Positions 22,949 to 34,680 of a DNA stretch of 64,000 nt are shown piece after piece (the stretch's first letter is position 1; every line of letters begins with the position of its first letter). Where the stretch lies: positions 17,943,025-18,007,024 of the forward strand of contig NC_060108.1 of NCBI RefSeq assembly GCF_021155765.1. Direction: 5' to 3'. The stretch comes from Diprion similis. Its lineage: Eukaryota; Arthropoda; Insecta; Hymenoptera; Diprionidae. A program made the translations under genes and the position numbers. The notes beneath the pieces are model-generated. The model was given only the letters and a program-made list of their open reading frames with translations. It did no database searches and was not told where the DNA came from.

Positions 22949-25900
22949 TCATATTAGTTAGTCTTAAATCAATTAAAATAGTAGCTGAGTTGACGAAATT
23001 TCAATCACTATATAGATCTCGGTGTTTTTTGTTCATGTATTTAATTCGATTAATTTCATTTCTTGCGAATAATCATAGTAGATTTATGATACATATTTCT
23101 ATCGGAGCAACTGATAATGATTCGTTTGATTGACTATAGAAATCATTTTCTAGTGTGTTATAAATCGATTATTTTTCACTGTAAATTAAACAAACATTGC
23201 GTGTATAATTTTCAAACTTCAACTACGCTTCGTAAATTTAGGTAAGCTCACTTTCAGAAATGGTATTGTGCAATTTCTATGCACACATACACGCGTGCAC
23301 ATAGCTTCAAGTCGTAAAAGCTGCCCAACATTACCTGAGTTTTGTGGAATACTTTAATCATGTATGCAGTTAACTTGCTTAATATAAGGTACTCGAGGTA
23401 AGGTAGACAACGGGTTGCTCCAGGTTGCTCCGAAATGAAGTAAAAAAAAATTGTCATTTGTAGTCAAAATCATGTCATAAGTTATAGCTATTGCTTATGA
23501 GGCCAAAGTAAATGAACGACCAGTCTTGAGTCGAAGTTAGTTGCTTGTTCGTAAACTCAGCTATTACGAAGTCAGACGTTTAAACGTGTCAAAGTGCTTG
23601 AATATCAACGAGTTCAGCCAAAAGTTATATTTTGTATTCAGCATTTGAATTCAATAGTTAATTTTCAAGCAATTAGCTGATGGCATAATTGGTACATTAT
23701 CCGCGCATGGAAAATGTTATAAGATCTCAAATACTGAATACAAGTGTGGATATAATTTTTCTTTTAAAAAAATGGTGTGTCTGGTCATTGATAAGTGTCT
23801 TTCAAAGGATTGTGCGGTACAGCTAATTTATCACGTGCATATTGAGCGATGTATTTTTATTTTTAACCCGTTGACGTCCGCCTGTCTTGACGAACAAAAC
23901 TACAGATGTGTTAATTTTATGCAAATTATTATTGAACAACAAATTTCACAACGTCGATAATCGACATAAAACCACACCGATAGTAATTGCGTAAACCGAA
24001 TAGTCTTTTTGGCAGTCTAAATCAATATAAGTGATAATTGTTGTAATCTTAAGTAAATTATTTTTTCCTTTTTTTCTTTGTCCCATAGTATTACGTTAGT
24101 CTTAGTAAGTAATTGTAAATTAATTTTTTCCAGTATTTGATTCATACAAATTGTTGCCAATTATACAATTGTTATATCAAAGAAATTCAATTTTTGAATG
24201 CGTACGTATACTGCGATTCTGATGTTACTTCATAGCAGGCTGTGAATGTGAAATAATGAACGGACACAAATTAGTAAATACTAAACGATATCTAGTGGAT
24301 TTATGTGAGCAAACAGATAAAAAGGGTACCAATACCAGTTTAACGGATAATGGAATAGACTTTCGGACATCAATGGGTTGACTCCTTTCCCTCTGTCAAA
24401 TGCACTGCGGTTTTACATCGACTAATTGTTAGCCTTCCGATCCGTGTCTTCGTTTAATTTCTAGAATGTAGATTCTTCTTGATTCCATTAGATTTGAGAA
24501 ATAAATATTGCCAATTTTGTCAGTTTAACAAGTACTATTAAATTCCTGATTTCACTTTTTTCGACAGAGGAAAGAGGAAAGTCGTTAACATAATACACAT
24601 ATTCTGGCACATTCTAGTAATTGTTCTTACATCCCTTTTCATTTGTTCCTTTCAATGCTGAATGTGCCAAGTTAATAATTGCTCACTATGATTATAACTG
24701 ATTTTATTGTGATCCAAGTTTTATTATTCCAATAATTATGATGTCATGAATTTTCTTGTGGTATCATGTGTTTTGAACACGTGCCATTCCACTATGCCAA
24801 ATGTTGTTTGATGTTTTTTCTCTGCACTTTTCAAACAGCCGAGTTATCATTCCACATCCCAACGAAACTACTACACAACATATTTTTCTGTCGACTCCTT
24901 TAAATTAAAAAACATATTTATTAAGAGTAAAAGACTAAATGATATCCTCGTTACTACCCCTAAATGGCTCAAGTTTTCACGAAAATTCCAGTGAAACACG
25001 AGCCTTCATATCAATGTCATATTCCCGATTAGTATTCTTGTTGAAATTATGCAACGAATTTCTTAGCATTCACTAAATTTTACAGCTGATGTAATTTTTT
25101 TGTTGGTATTCCGAGAAAAGAGAAAATAAAATATAATGTTGCTAAAGCATATTGAAATTCACGTTAGATTTATATGTTTCTTTCCACGTTCCGAAATATT
25201 GTCAAGGTAAAGGGGAAAAATAAAAATATGAATCACGATATTTCATACTTTGTACAAAGTTGACTAAATATCGGGAAACAATTTTTATGGATTAATTTCT
25301 TCCGCACTAACCAAATAGCTTAGGTACATATGATATAAATTACACATGTACACATTCGTCATAGTAAAATTATTATGATTTTATCAATTACTATTTATAT
25401 CCGCCATGAATACTCAATCACATACATGCATATATATTTTAAAAGAAAATATTTGACTGTTATAAAACGTAAATTGATGCATACAATTTAGAAAAAATAT
25501 AGATCACATGTATAATATGTACCCATATAACGTGATTAGTGACATGTATAAATATTTAGAATTATTGAATTAGTTACATAATTGTTGAAAGTCATCCCAA
25601 TTACTTGCAATCTAATCGAGTGTCGATATTGATCAGAGAATATGTATAATGGCAGTTCCTACATGAATAACAAGCAGATTGCTTGTCCCTAAGAAAACCT
25701 TGTCTGGCAGTATCTGCACCAATGCTATACGTTCTTTATTTCCATTCAGTACGCGATAATTAATAACAATTTAATTGCTATGCCAAAGATTCTGGTCCTG
25801 ATGCAAATGCTAGATACTGCTTCCATTATTGTGAATTAAATGTTACTTATTTGTATAATTTCAACGATTTCCAATATACCTTGCGTAAGGTTTGAACAAG

Positions 25901-27495
25901 CCTGCGCTTATTTTTGATTGTAAGTGACGACCGAAAGCTGTTTAAGATTTCAAGTTTCGATCGCCGCGCTGATTACCAGCTGAAGTGCAAAGTGGGAAAA
26001 TATTTCAACGGGAAATTGTTAAGACGGATAATGTTTTAGGATATATCAATACATATTGTAATTGAAACAGTTACGATTGATCTGATCTGATGAACGAATT
26101 ACTTACTAAAGGGGTACATGAAATCAAAGCATTGAAGAGTTGTTTGGTTGTTTTTTTTTTTTTTTTTCTCTTTTTCTAGTGCGTGCTTGTAGCTTAAAGA
26201 AATAATCAACAATGAATTTGGCTTGTTTCACGAAATCTGTTTCACTCAGTAAGTGTATATCGAAAGATGAAGAAAGATGAGGGTATCGGTGGATAAAAAA
26301 TATTTTTAATCAAATTTCCAAAATTAACAAGGACCACATGTACTTCCTCCAGTGAGTAATTAGTCATGTTAGGCTCGAATCACAACTATTATATCTGGTT
26401 AGGATTATTTATAGGGACTCGTCGCATCGCTGTGTGTGAAACTTATACATATATACATATATTTACGTTGCATTACGGTAAACTGTGGTTGCATATGAAT
26501 ACACACAATTGTATCGCTCCTCGAATCCAGGCTCTAAGTAGAATTGTTGATTAGGTAGCCATTCGATTCATGCGTAATGCGTAGAGAATTTTATGTATCG
26601 ATCATTCAGGTGTATGTACACTTTGGTTTTCTTTTCTAAGAGTTAAGATCACTATTGTTTAATAATTATACATATAATAGGGTATACAATTATTAATACT
26701 ATAAATACACTGTACGTACGATATGCATATAAATATAATAAATATTTAACCACATATAATACACATGATTATATGTTGATGTGCAATGAAATTGTCAATA
26801 CATGAATAGGATATAATCTGGATATTACATGTTGAACTATCGACGTCTATTCATTCTAAAAAAAAAAAAACTCCTCGATACTTCTCGGCTAGTTTTACTA
26901 CAAGTTTTTTTGTTTTCTTTGTCATTATTATTTAACGGTTCCACTATGCAGATTATTGAGAGTATTGAAAATGGAATATTTAACAATTTATCAGAAAACG
27001 AATAGTTTGAAGTTGAAAAATTTTTATAGAAGATATACGGATCCTAAAAATGATTGATTATTTATGCAGAATCGAAGGCAATTTGGAACAATTGAAAAGC
27101 ACCTTGAAAACTAATTGAAATGGAGAATTAAATGTAGCTAAAAATCAGTAAAACCATACGAAGAAAATAATTCGATTGTAAAAAATCAGACTGTTGAATA
27201 TATTAGTGGTTATTAATTTAATTAAAAAAAAAAATTTAATCCATGTCCTAAAAATTAGTCCGTTGATCCGGAAATTATTGTTTTATTTATTTAGTCGACC
27301 TCGTTTCTTCTTAATTTTCGTACGGTTTATTTGTTTTTCTTTCTTGTTTTATTTACGACATTGACAGCATTCAATTACAGGCAAACGATCTGTCACTGCG
27401 ATTTTGCTGTCCGCGTAATTTGCGATTAATCAAATCATTTTAAGTAACTCTCGTTCACGTAAAATTCAACTTTATTATCTTATTATTACGCGGAC
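22949..27495. other. flower 3' UTR and intergenic region
   Basis: 4.5 kb of AT-rich DNA with no supportable gene. The first part is presumably the flower 3' UTR; no single poly(A) site stands out among many A-rich motifs. T runs occur at 26151-26167 and A runs at 26861-26870 and 27222-27236. The last 100 bp contain the promoter and leader of the MADF-BESS gene. Confidence 0.5.
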
Positions 27496-29216
27496 ATGTC
27501 AAAGTCAGCTTCGACGGTCAAGATTCTGTCCGATGAAGACTTGTTCCGACTGATTGAGCTGGTGGGACAAAATCCCGTTCTTCATGACACCAGTCATCCA
27601 TTCGCCAAGGACCTATCCCACAAGAATTCCTTGTGGGAAAGCATCGCTGAAGAATTAAACACGCCTGGTTTGAAATATGATTATTCCTGCCTATGCAAAA
27701 ATTTTATATCAAATTGGCATTGCCTCAAATATTATTTCTTTCTAGTAAACGTTGTTAAAAAACAGTGGAATAAATTAAGCTCTGGATACGTTAAGAAATA
27801 CCGCGATGCAGCTGCTGGAAAAATTACAACAGTCAAGACCGACGATCTCTTCGACGAAGCATTGGCCTTTTTATCGAAGTACGTAATTCTAGATGTTCTT
27901 TTATACGCAGCGCATATTTTTAACTCTCAACAATTCTGCCTCGAAATAGGATAAAAATCTAAAAAAGACTGCATCAAGGAACCAGTTTGTGACTCGGTCA
28001 CGTTGTAATTATTTTGTGATCATGATCATCAATTTTTGAGATAGAATCGTTTTAGTTCATCGAAAAGCAGCCCTTTTTTCCAGCAATTTTAATCTATTTT
28101 TGCAAAGATCAGACTTCATCATTAATCCAATTACTAACGTGTTAGATTCTCCATTCCTTTAGAAGGAAAAATCTATACATTATGATGAGTTAAATCTTGG
28201 TAAAAAAAGTTTTTACAAAAGATACTTAAATTTCGCTGGTGAAAGTTAATATTCATAACGCGTGTAAAATTATTATGTATTCACGGCGTAAAGTCGGTTT
28301 TTCAAAAGCCAGAGACCTCAACGATTGAAATCGGGTAAATAATAAACTTTTAGCTTTATAACACCTTATTATTTCGTTGTAAAGCTATCGTTTCTATGTT
28401 TCTACCTCACAATTCCAGTACAACTAGCCGGTCATCGATAAAGTAAAATCAGTCAACAAAACCTTAAGTCGCTACTGATTATGCCAAAAATTGTTTTGAC
28501 ACAGTTAGAAATATATCAATAATTTCCAAAAGTGATTAGAAGATGACCGAACTTGTATGGTTTCCCCTGGTTAATCGACAGATTTTAAACGTCAGACGAT
28601 TAAAAATAAAACACTTATTCGAGTAATCGCAAGACAAGGGAAGTAACAAATAGTAAAAAAAAAACTGTATTTATGCAGATCGTCGAAACTGCAGCGTGCG
28701 AAAAGCTGCGGTGAAATTCCGTCGATAATCGAGGATGAGAATTCGATGGGCGGATCGTCGGGGCATTCGTCAGTGGTATCGGAAAGGATGAAATCCTTGA
28801 TTCTGGGAGAGGATTCAACGGGGCTGCAAAAAGCTCCAGGAGTAACTCCGCAAAACACGCCATCATCGGAGGCGAGTATCCGTAACACGAGGGTGCTTCG
28901 GCCGCGAAGATCGGAGCCGGTTCGATCGGCTGGAGGAGATTTAGGATCGTCGTCAAAAAAGTCTGCTGCAGGAGGTGGCAAAGCTCAAATTTCATTCGCG
29001 GCTTCTTCGTCCGGAAGGAAGAGGAGCAAAGGATGCGGTTGCAATTCCAATTTCGCTGCATATCACGAGGATGCTACCGTAGCTTTTTTCGAAAGCATGG
29101 CTCTCACCGTCGCCCTGTTTCCTCAGCATCTTCAGGCTTCGGTCAAGATGCGGATCTGCAACGTTGTTGCCGAGACGGAGTACGAGTTGTCTTCTCCAAA
29201 GACTGCTGGACGATAG
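27496..29216 (+). CDS. MADF-BESS domain putative transcription factor
   Basis: A member of the Adf-1-like family of insect nuclear regulators: MADF is a Myb/SANT-like DNA-binding fold and BESS mediates protein interaction. Exons 27496-27667, 27746-27878, 28679-29216 give 280 residues. The MADF domain spans about residues 14-100 (FRLIELVGQNPVLHD, SLWESIAEELNTP, VKKQWNKLSSGYVKKYR). The middle is Ser/Gly/Arg-rich with basic patches. The BESS motif is at about 236-272 (EDATVAFFESMALTVALFP ... MRICNVVAETEYEL). The first intron is 78 nt with no stop, so an unspliced reading stays open and inserts 26 residues into the MADF core; splicing at CCTG|GTTTGA restores the family pattern. No ortholog can be named, as the family expands lineage-specifically. 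Confidence 0.85.
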
Positions 29217-30121
29217 ATCAGCGATTATTATAGAGTTCCAGCCTTTTCCGCAGTCTCATTTCGCTTTAGAATAATTCGTTGTTAAGTTGATGCTGCGATT
29301 ATTATTGTTGGATTTTTCACGATCATTTGATACTTTTATTGTTAGTACATAGTGTTCGTTAACGTAATAAACACACATTTTTTTTATTATATCTCTCAGT
29401 ATTTTAACGTTATGATACGTTGAAATTTTGCAACCCGCGCCATAAAATCGAACCACATACCTACATACATATGTTTCGTCAGATGATGTGATAAAAAATT
29501 TGCGATAACTGATTTGATCGATGAAGCATTAATTCGATTATCAACGAAACTATATTTCGTCAATTTCGTTATTACGATCTCAAATTTTCATACCTATAGA
29601 CTATACTTTTAAGATCCTTACGGTAATTGAATAAAAATCCATATATACCATCGATTTTTATTCGTAAAAATTTTGGAAAGCAGCTGAGTTAAAATTAGCA
29701 TCACTTCTTGTAACAAATCGACGAAAATCTTTAGTAATTTTGATCCATCCGTGTACAAACCAAATAATCGGAGTTAAAAGTTCAAGGTGACACGACGCTG
29801 ATCCCAATACCCGACGCAAATTGCATCTTAGACCTTCGGGGAACCGAAGAATGACGCGAGGAAATAAAAAACGGCGAAGACAATAATGTGCGCGTAGCTG
29901 GTGTTGATCATCCGAGGCGCTGAATGGATTAGGAAGTCTTAGGAGTTCCCGGCGTCATGAGATCCGAAGCTCTTATAAGGGCGTCGAAGAAGAGGAGGGT
30001 TCGCATTTGGCGTTTGGACGACCGGACGACAGGATCGCAGCGACGTTATACCGCGGTTGTTTAATAAAGAACAAGACAAAGCGAATTAAAAGAAAAGGAA
30101 AAAAAATAAGAAAACCAAGAG
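29217..30121. other. MADF-BESS 3' flank and Arr1 upstream region
   Basis: About 900 bp without an open reading frame of interest. The AT-rich left half probably holds the 3' UTR of the MADF-BESS gene. From about 29800 it becomes GC-richer and contains the Arr1 promoter elements listed separately and an A-rich 5' leader (30060-30121). Confidence 0.5.
29921..29980 (+). promoter_or_regulatory. Putative Arr1 promoter: RCSI-like motif and TATA box
   Basis: TTATAAGG at 29973-29980 is a good TATA-box match about 140 bp upstream of the Arr1 ATG. About 45 bp further upstream, TGAATGGATTAG (29921-29932) is an imperfect palindrome that recalls the RCSI/P3 homeodomain site found just upstream of TATA in photoreceptor genes of flies. 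The RCSI match is partial, so that call is weak; the TATA call is moderate. Confidence 0.4.
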
Positions 30122-31258
30122 ATGGTGGTAAATTTCAAGGTGTACAAGAAGTCCTCGCCGAATGGCAAAGTCACGATATATCTCGGGCGACGAGACTTCG
30201 TCGACTACTTGTCGGGGGTCGAGTCGATCGACGGCGTCGTCCTCTTGGACAAGGACTACGTCGAGTGCGGTCGACGAGTGTGGGGTCAGGTGGTCTGCAG
30301 CTTTCGTTACGGTCGCGAAGAGGACGAAGTGATGGGTCTGAACTTCCAGAAGGACCTCTACCTGGCCTCGGAGCAGCTCCACCCGCCTTCGAAGAAGTCG
30401 GAAGCTTCGGACTTGACGAAGCTGCAGGAACGTCTCCTGAAGAAGCTCGGACCCTGCGCGTTTCCGTTCACCTTCGCCCTGCCGCAGGGGGCGCCGTCCA
30501 GCGTGACGCTTCAGCCGGGTCCTGAGGAAACCGGAGAGCCCTGCGGGGTCTCATACTACGTGAAGATGTTTGCTGGTGAAAGCGACAGCGATAACAGCCA
30601 CAAACGGAGCACCGTCACCCTGGGGATAAGGAAGGTGCAATTCGCGCCGACGAAGCAGGGCCGGCAACCCTGCACAGTCGTGACGAAGGACTTCCTGCTG
30701 AGTCCTGGGGAGTTGGAGCTCGAGGTGACCCTTGACAAACAGCTTTATCACCACGGGGAGAGGATCATGGTGAACGTCAGCGTGAGGAACAAGAGCAACA
30801 AGGTAGTGAAGAAGATAAAGGCGCTGGTGCAGCAAGGCATCGACGTCGTTATATTCCAGAACGGGCAGTTCCGGACGGTAATCGACGCGGTTGAGACGCA
30901 GGACGGCTGTCCCATAAACCCGGGATCGACTCTTCAGAAGGTTTTGTACCTCCAGCCGAGGTTGGAGAACAACAAGAACCGCAGAGGCATCGCGCTCGAC
31001 GGTCACTTGAAACGCGAGGATGTCAACCTGGCCTCGAGCACCCTCCTCACGTCGCCCGACGTCCGCGATTCCTTTGGCATCGTCGTTTCGTACGCCGTTA
31101 AGGTCAAGCTTTACCTCGGAGCCCTCGGTGGTGAACTGTCCGCCGAGTTGCCCTTCATTCTTATGCTACCGAATCCCTCCGACAGGATCAAAGTCATGAC
31201 TGCCGAGAGCGTCGCCATCGACGAGGAAAACATCGGCGATGATATCGTCAACACTTAG
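30122..31258 (+). CDS. Arr1: Arrestin-1 (phosrestin-2), visual arrestin
   Basis: Terminates rhodopsin signalling by binding activated, phosphorylated rhodopsin in photoreceptor cells. The single open frame gives 378 residues, normal for invertebrate visual arrestins. It starts MVVNFKVYKKSSPNGKVTIY, the canonical N-terminus; RDFVDYLSGVESIDGVV and FRYGREEDEVMGL lie in the N-domain. RKVQFAPTKQGRQPCTVV, DFLLSPGELELEVTLDKQLY and NKVVKKIKALVQQGIDVV begin the C-domain, and VSYAVKVKLYLGALGGEL with LPFILM ends it. The short tail (ESVAIDEENIGDDIVNT) carries no obvious clathrin box. The whole coding region is intronless and much richer in G and C than its flanks. Candidate poly(A) signals are at 31397 and 31479. 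Confidence 0.96.
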   Translation: MVVNFKVYKKSSPNGKVTIYLGRRDFVDYLSGVESIDGVVLLDKDYVECGRRVWGQVVCSFRYGREEDEVMGLNFQKDLYLASEQLHPPSKKSEASDLTKLQERLLKKLGPCAFPFTFALPQGAPSSVTLQPGPEETGEPCGVSYYVKMFAGESDSDNSHKRSTVTLGIRKVQFAPTKQGRQPCTVVTKDFLLSPGELELEVTLDKQLYHHGERIMVNVSVRNKSNKVVKKIKALVQQGIDVVIFQNGQFRTVIDAVETQDGCPINPGSTLQKVLYLQPRLENNKNRRGIALDGHLKREDVNLASSTLLTSPDVRDSFGIVVSYAVKVKLYLGALGGELSAELPFILMLPNPSDRIKVMTAESVAIDEENIGDDIVNT

Positions 31259-31396
31259 ACACACGCAGACCGAAACTGGAGGATCGTGATCGTTCGATTT
31301 CTTTTCCTCTTTGGTGTCTAAAGGTCTGATTTCTTATCTGACCTTGTTCTACTAATCGTTTCTTTCCGATTATTCTCTTTTCCTTGTACACTGTAT

Positions 31397-31484
31397 AATA
31401 AATAATTGTACAATATTCATATTAGGTATACTGTAATGGCTTGGTGCTGCTTTGATTAATGTGTTTCAATCAACCCCAAATAAA
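31397..31484 (+). terminator. Candidate Arr1 polyadenylation signals
   Basis: AATAAA occurs at 31397-31402 and 31479-31484, 140 and 220 bp after the Arr1 stop. Either would give a short 3' UTR. No transcript evidence is available here. Confidence 0.45.
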
Positions 31485-34268
31485 GTTCGAGATTTTGACA
31501 CTTAGGGTCGTTGCAAGAGAAAACTGTTCTTAGTCTTCGCGTCGTATTCTTCCAGGATTTATTGCAATCTATTCTATATTGTAGATCCAAGAATATGTTT
31601 CAGATAAATTCTACGCAAAAATCCCGTCAGTTCTTGTTTGAAATTTCGATTCGTTTTTGTAGACTAAATATCTTTCGAATGAATTTAATTCTCAGATTAC
31701 TGTTAAGCGCAGTTAATTTTCTTCATTTTCAATCAATTAACTACCACTGAAACTGAGTGTGTGAATCCCGGTGGAATATTGCCCAGATTCGAATGAATTC
31801 AGTCTCAGTCAGGTTTCAAATTATAGGATAGTAAAGACCAATCGAGTAAATGCACTCGTGCATGCAAATTGCAAATTCAATATTTTGCGAAAATACTATT
31901 TGCCCCTTATCATATGGAGTTGGAGCTCCATTCGCCGCGTCATTAATCGGCATAATCAACTAGCTTTGTAGGTAAGATCGTAAACTGCCACACAGAGTAT
32001 CTGGCATTGCTTGTGATAAGGCGCGTGCTGCACTAATTAACAAAAGTTCTAATTTCAGTATACATACGTATACAATTACACACTCAATGTCGTCGAATTG
32101 ATCCGTTTCCCTTAAGTTGAAACAAGAGAAAACAAAATCCAACATTCTGCGTTATAAATCTGATTTTGGAATAAATTCAATCATCAATCACCGATGAACG
32201 TGACATCGACGATTTTTCGCAACCTTGCAAAGACAAGTTTGCAAGTAAAGGGAAGCCATCGTCGTGCAGTCCGCTTAAGCCAAGAAAGAGGAAAGGAGAG
32301 AAAGAAAAGGAAAGTAGATATATATGTCTGTAATAATAAGACTCGCGTATATTGCCACGAAACCTATTTTTTTTTTTTTGTTTGTTGTTTTGTTTTTGTC
32401 CACCAATGAATGTAGGATGCACGTCATACGTGCCAATTAGAGGTGATGAGAGAGAAAGTAGTGCAAGATTGAGAGGGAAATGCAATTAGAGATCAGCACT
32501 CGATTATTATACGTTTCGAGTCCCTTTCAATACAGCCTCATATATATAATCATTCGCGTATTGCGCACATAATAATTAACTTTGAAAGCACGAAGTGGAT
32601 CCACCGTAAATAAAAGTACGCATTACTCCCGATTGCCGTCGTTGATGCTTGTCTGTGGGTAGAGAGACAGAGACGTGCAAATGCTGTTACAGTAGAAAAC
32701 GCAATGATTATAAACGTGTATGAGACGCGTATTTTCTCAAGTTTGACGGAAACGGTGCAATCAAAGAGAGAATTCTTGAGTAATCGCTTGAAGCCACGTA
32801 GGAGGGGTTTTGTCACATCCTCGATGCCCTCTGCCCCTCACAGATATTAAGCAGTCGAGATGATTCAATTTATTTCCTTTTATTACACGATTTTTATTCC
32901 ATTTTGTTCGACTGCTTGCACGGTTCGTTTTTATCTTTCTTTTTTAACAACTCCCGGTATTTTCAAGGATGAAAATATCAACAAATTAAAAGCTGTCAAA
33001 TATCAATCTTTGCTCCGATTAGGTCCTACCTTCCGGAAATCGTGGAGAACCAATCAGGTGACTTTTCCGGTTTATTTATCCTGTTGCAAAATACTTTTTA
33101 TTATTCTCATTGACTCGTCCGGCGATCCAGTTTTAGTAAAATGGTAAACGGAAACGTGACAGCTGCTGGATGCAGATTAATTCGTCTGATTCAATATGTT
33201 GCACTCGACTCGAGATTTTGCAAAGAAAAAATTGTCATTGACGGTGAAAAAAAGGGTCAAGGCAAAATGATCGTACAAGTCAGCGAGCGAGATCTCAACA
33301 AAATCATGCGATTCATTGCATCGATGCATTATACGTAGGTAGGAATATTATGCATCTGTGATCGTATGTTTTTCCTTCACATTTATACCACAATCTTGGC
33401 GGGATGTCGAAGTCCAGCTGGAGAGTTTAAGCTTTCGAAGAAACTGGTTTCAAAACGTGTAACTATCGAAGCTAGCGAGTCTCGAAGGTTGTTCGAGCGC
33501 AGATTCAGTCACACCGAGACTGGAACGGAGTGTTTTCTGACTTCATCGGTATAAGAATGCGCCACGCTATAGATCGCATGGCGAAAGTTGTAATTCCCAT
33601 TCACAAGACCTACGATTCAATTTTAGACCTTTTCAAACTCCGACATACGCGTTACAAGTCTTCTGATTTTCGAAGAAAATGGTTATCAGAACACCGCTGT
33701 TATAATAACAATAATAATAATAATAATTCTAGGCATCATGTCAACAACGAAAGAAATTCCACAACCGTATTCCAAACTCTCGAGCTTTATGTAAAAAACC
33801 TGTTGGAAGTAGTTTCGTTAAAAAAAAAAAAACAGATCTTTTATATCCGCGCGCCTTGTTAGAAAGCTCGAATTATCTAGTGTGATGAAAAAGCTCTGCA
33901 GCTCGTCACTTTCTTCTGTACGAATTGTATAATATCGTAGATAATTAGCCTGTGCGAAGATAAATTATTAAATGACAAAAAAAATGAACGTCAAGTAATT
34001 AATTAATAATTTTTCGTCTTAAATGCAATAAAGAGAAGAAAAATTCTACGTATATCTTTTGTAAAAACTTTTATAATAATCCAGAACATCATGCTATCAG
34101 AATAGAACAAAACAAAAAGAAAAAAAAAAAAAAAAAAAAACAGAAACAGCGCATTTGCGTGACGTTTAGAATTTTCATGGCCGATAAATTTGACGAAGTA
34201 GGTACGTCGTATAAAACTGCAGCGCTTGAGATTGATGACGAAGCCCAAAAAAAAATTTGAAATTTGTA

Positions 34269-34308
34269 GGGGGGGGGGGGGGGTGGAAAATTAAAACTCA
34301 CGAACAAA

Positions 34309-34343
<35 letters not shown>
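34269..34343. repeat. Poly-G run followed by GA microsatellite
   Basis: Fifteen G residues at 34269-34283 are followed by a GA repeat at about 34313-34343. Together they form a purine-only stretch on the plus strand, able in principle to adopt triplex or quadruplex structure. Confidence 0.85.
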
Positions 34344-34346
<3 letters not shown>

Positions 34347-34449
34347 GAGCGAAGACACAGCTATAGAAGAAAAAGTTTGCCAAAGACCACGTAGGAGATG
34401 CTCGGGCGGAGGATGGAGAAGAATGAGAAGAATGAGAAGAACGAGAAGA

Positions 34450-34680
34450 AGAGGAGCGTAATCGGGGTTGGACTTTCCCTCGCACAGCCGCGATGGAGAG
34501 TGCGTCGCCCCACGGGGGATCAATACGATGTGGAGGCTGACTTTTCGTATCGGTGCGAACAGTGTTGGTCGTGCCAAAGACACGCGATGCACGGTAACCG
34601 GCCGATCCTCGCGTCGCACGTTTATTCGCATTGCAAGCATTTATGCCACACCGTTGTTATATTATTATCATCCCAGGAAG
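34450..34680. other. CpG-rich patch in AT-rich DNA
   Basis: Base composition changes sharply to many CG dinucleotides (CGTCGCCCC, CGGCCGATCC, CGCGTCGCACG). Overlapping open frames on both strands span it, but none resembles a known protein. It may be a CpG-rich promoter or untranslated exon, possibly for Ndae1 or a noncoding RNA. Cause unknown. Confidence 0.4.

Noticed and set aside
27496-27954. Unspliced 152-residue reading of the MADF gene as a complete protein
   Set aside because: It carries an aromatic insertion in the MADF core and ends in intron sequence; splicing at two consensus sites restores the family pattern and adds the BESS exon.
28592-29061. Minus-strand open frames over the MADF-BESS last exon
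   Set aside because: They are antisense shadows of a strongly biased coding exon; the plus strand carries the recognisable BESS motif.
30007-30525. A plus-strand frame overlapping the start of Arr1
   Set aside because: Arg/Gly-rich out-of-frame translation of the GC-rich Arr1 coding sequence.
34089-34640. A 183-residue minus-strand frame with Leu/Ser runs
   Set aside because: Built largely from GA, poly-A and poly-G repeats read on the reverse strand; no supporting domain.
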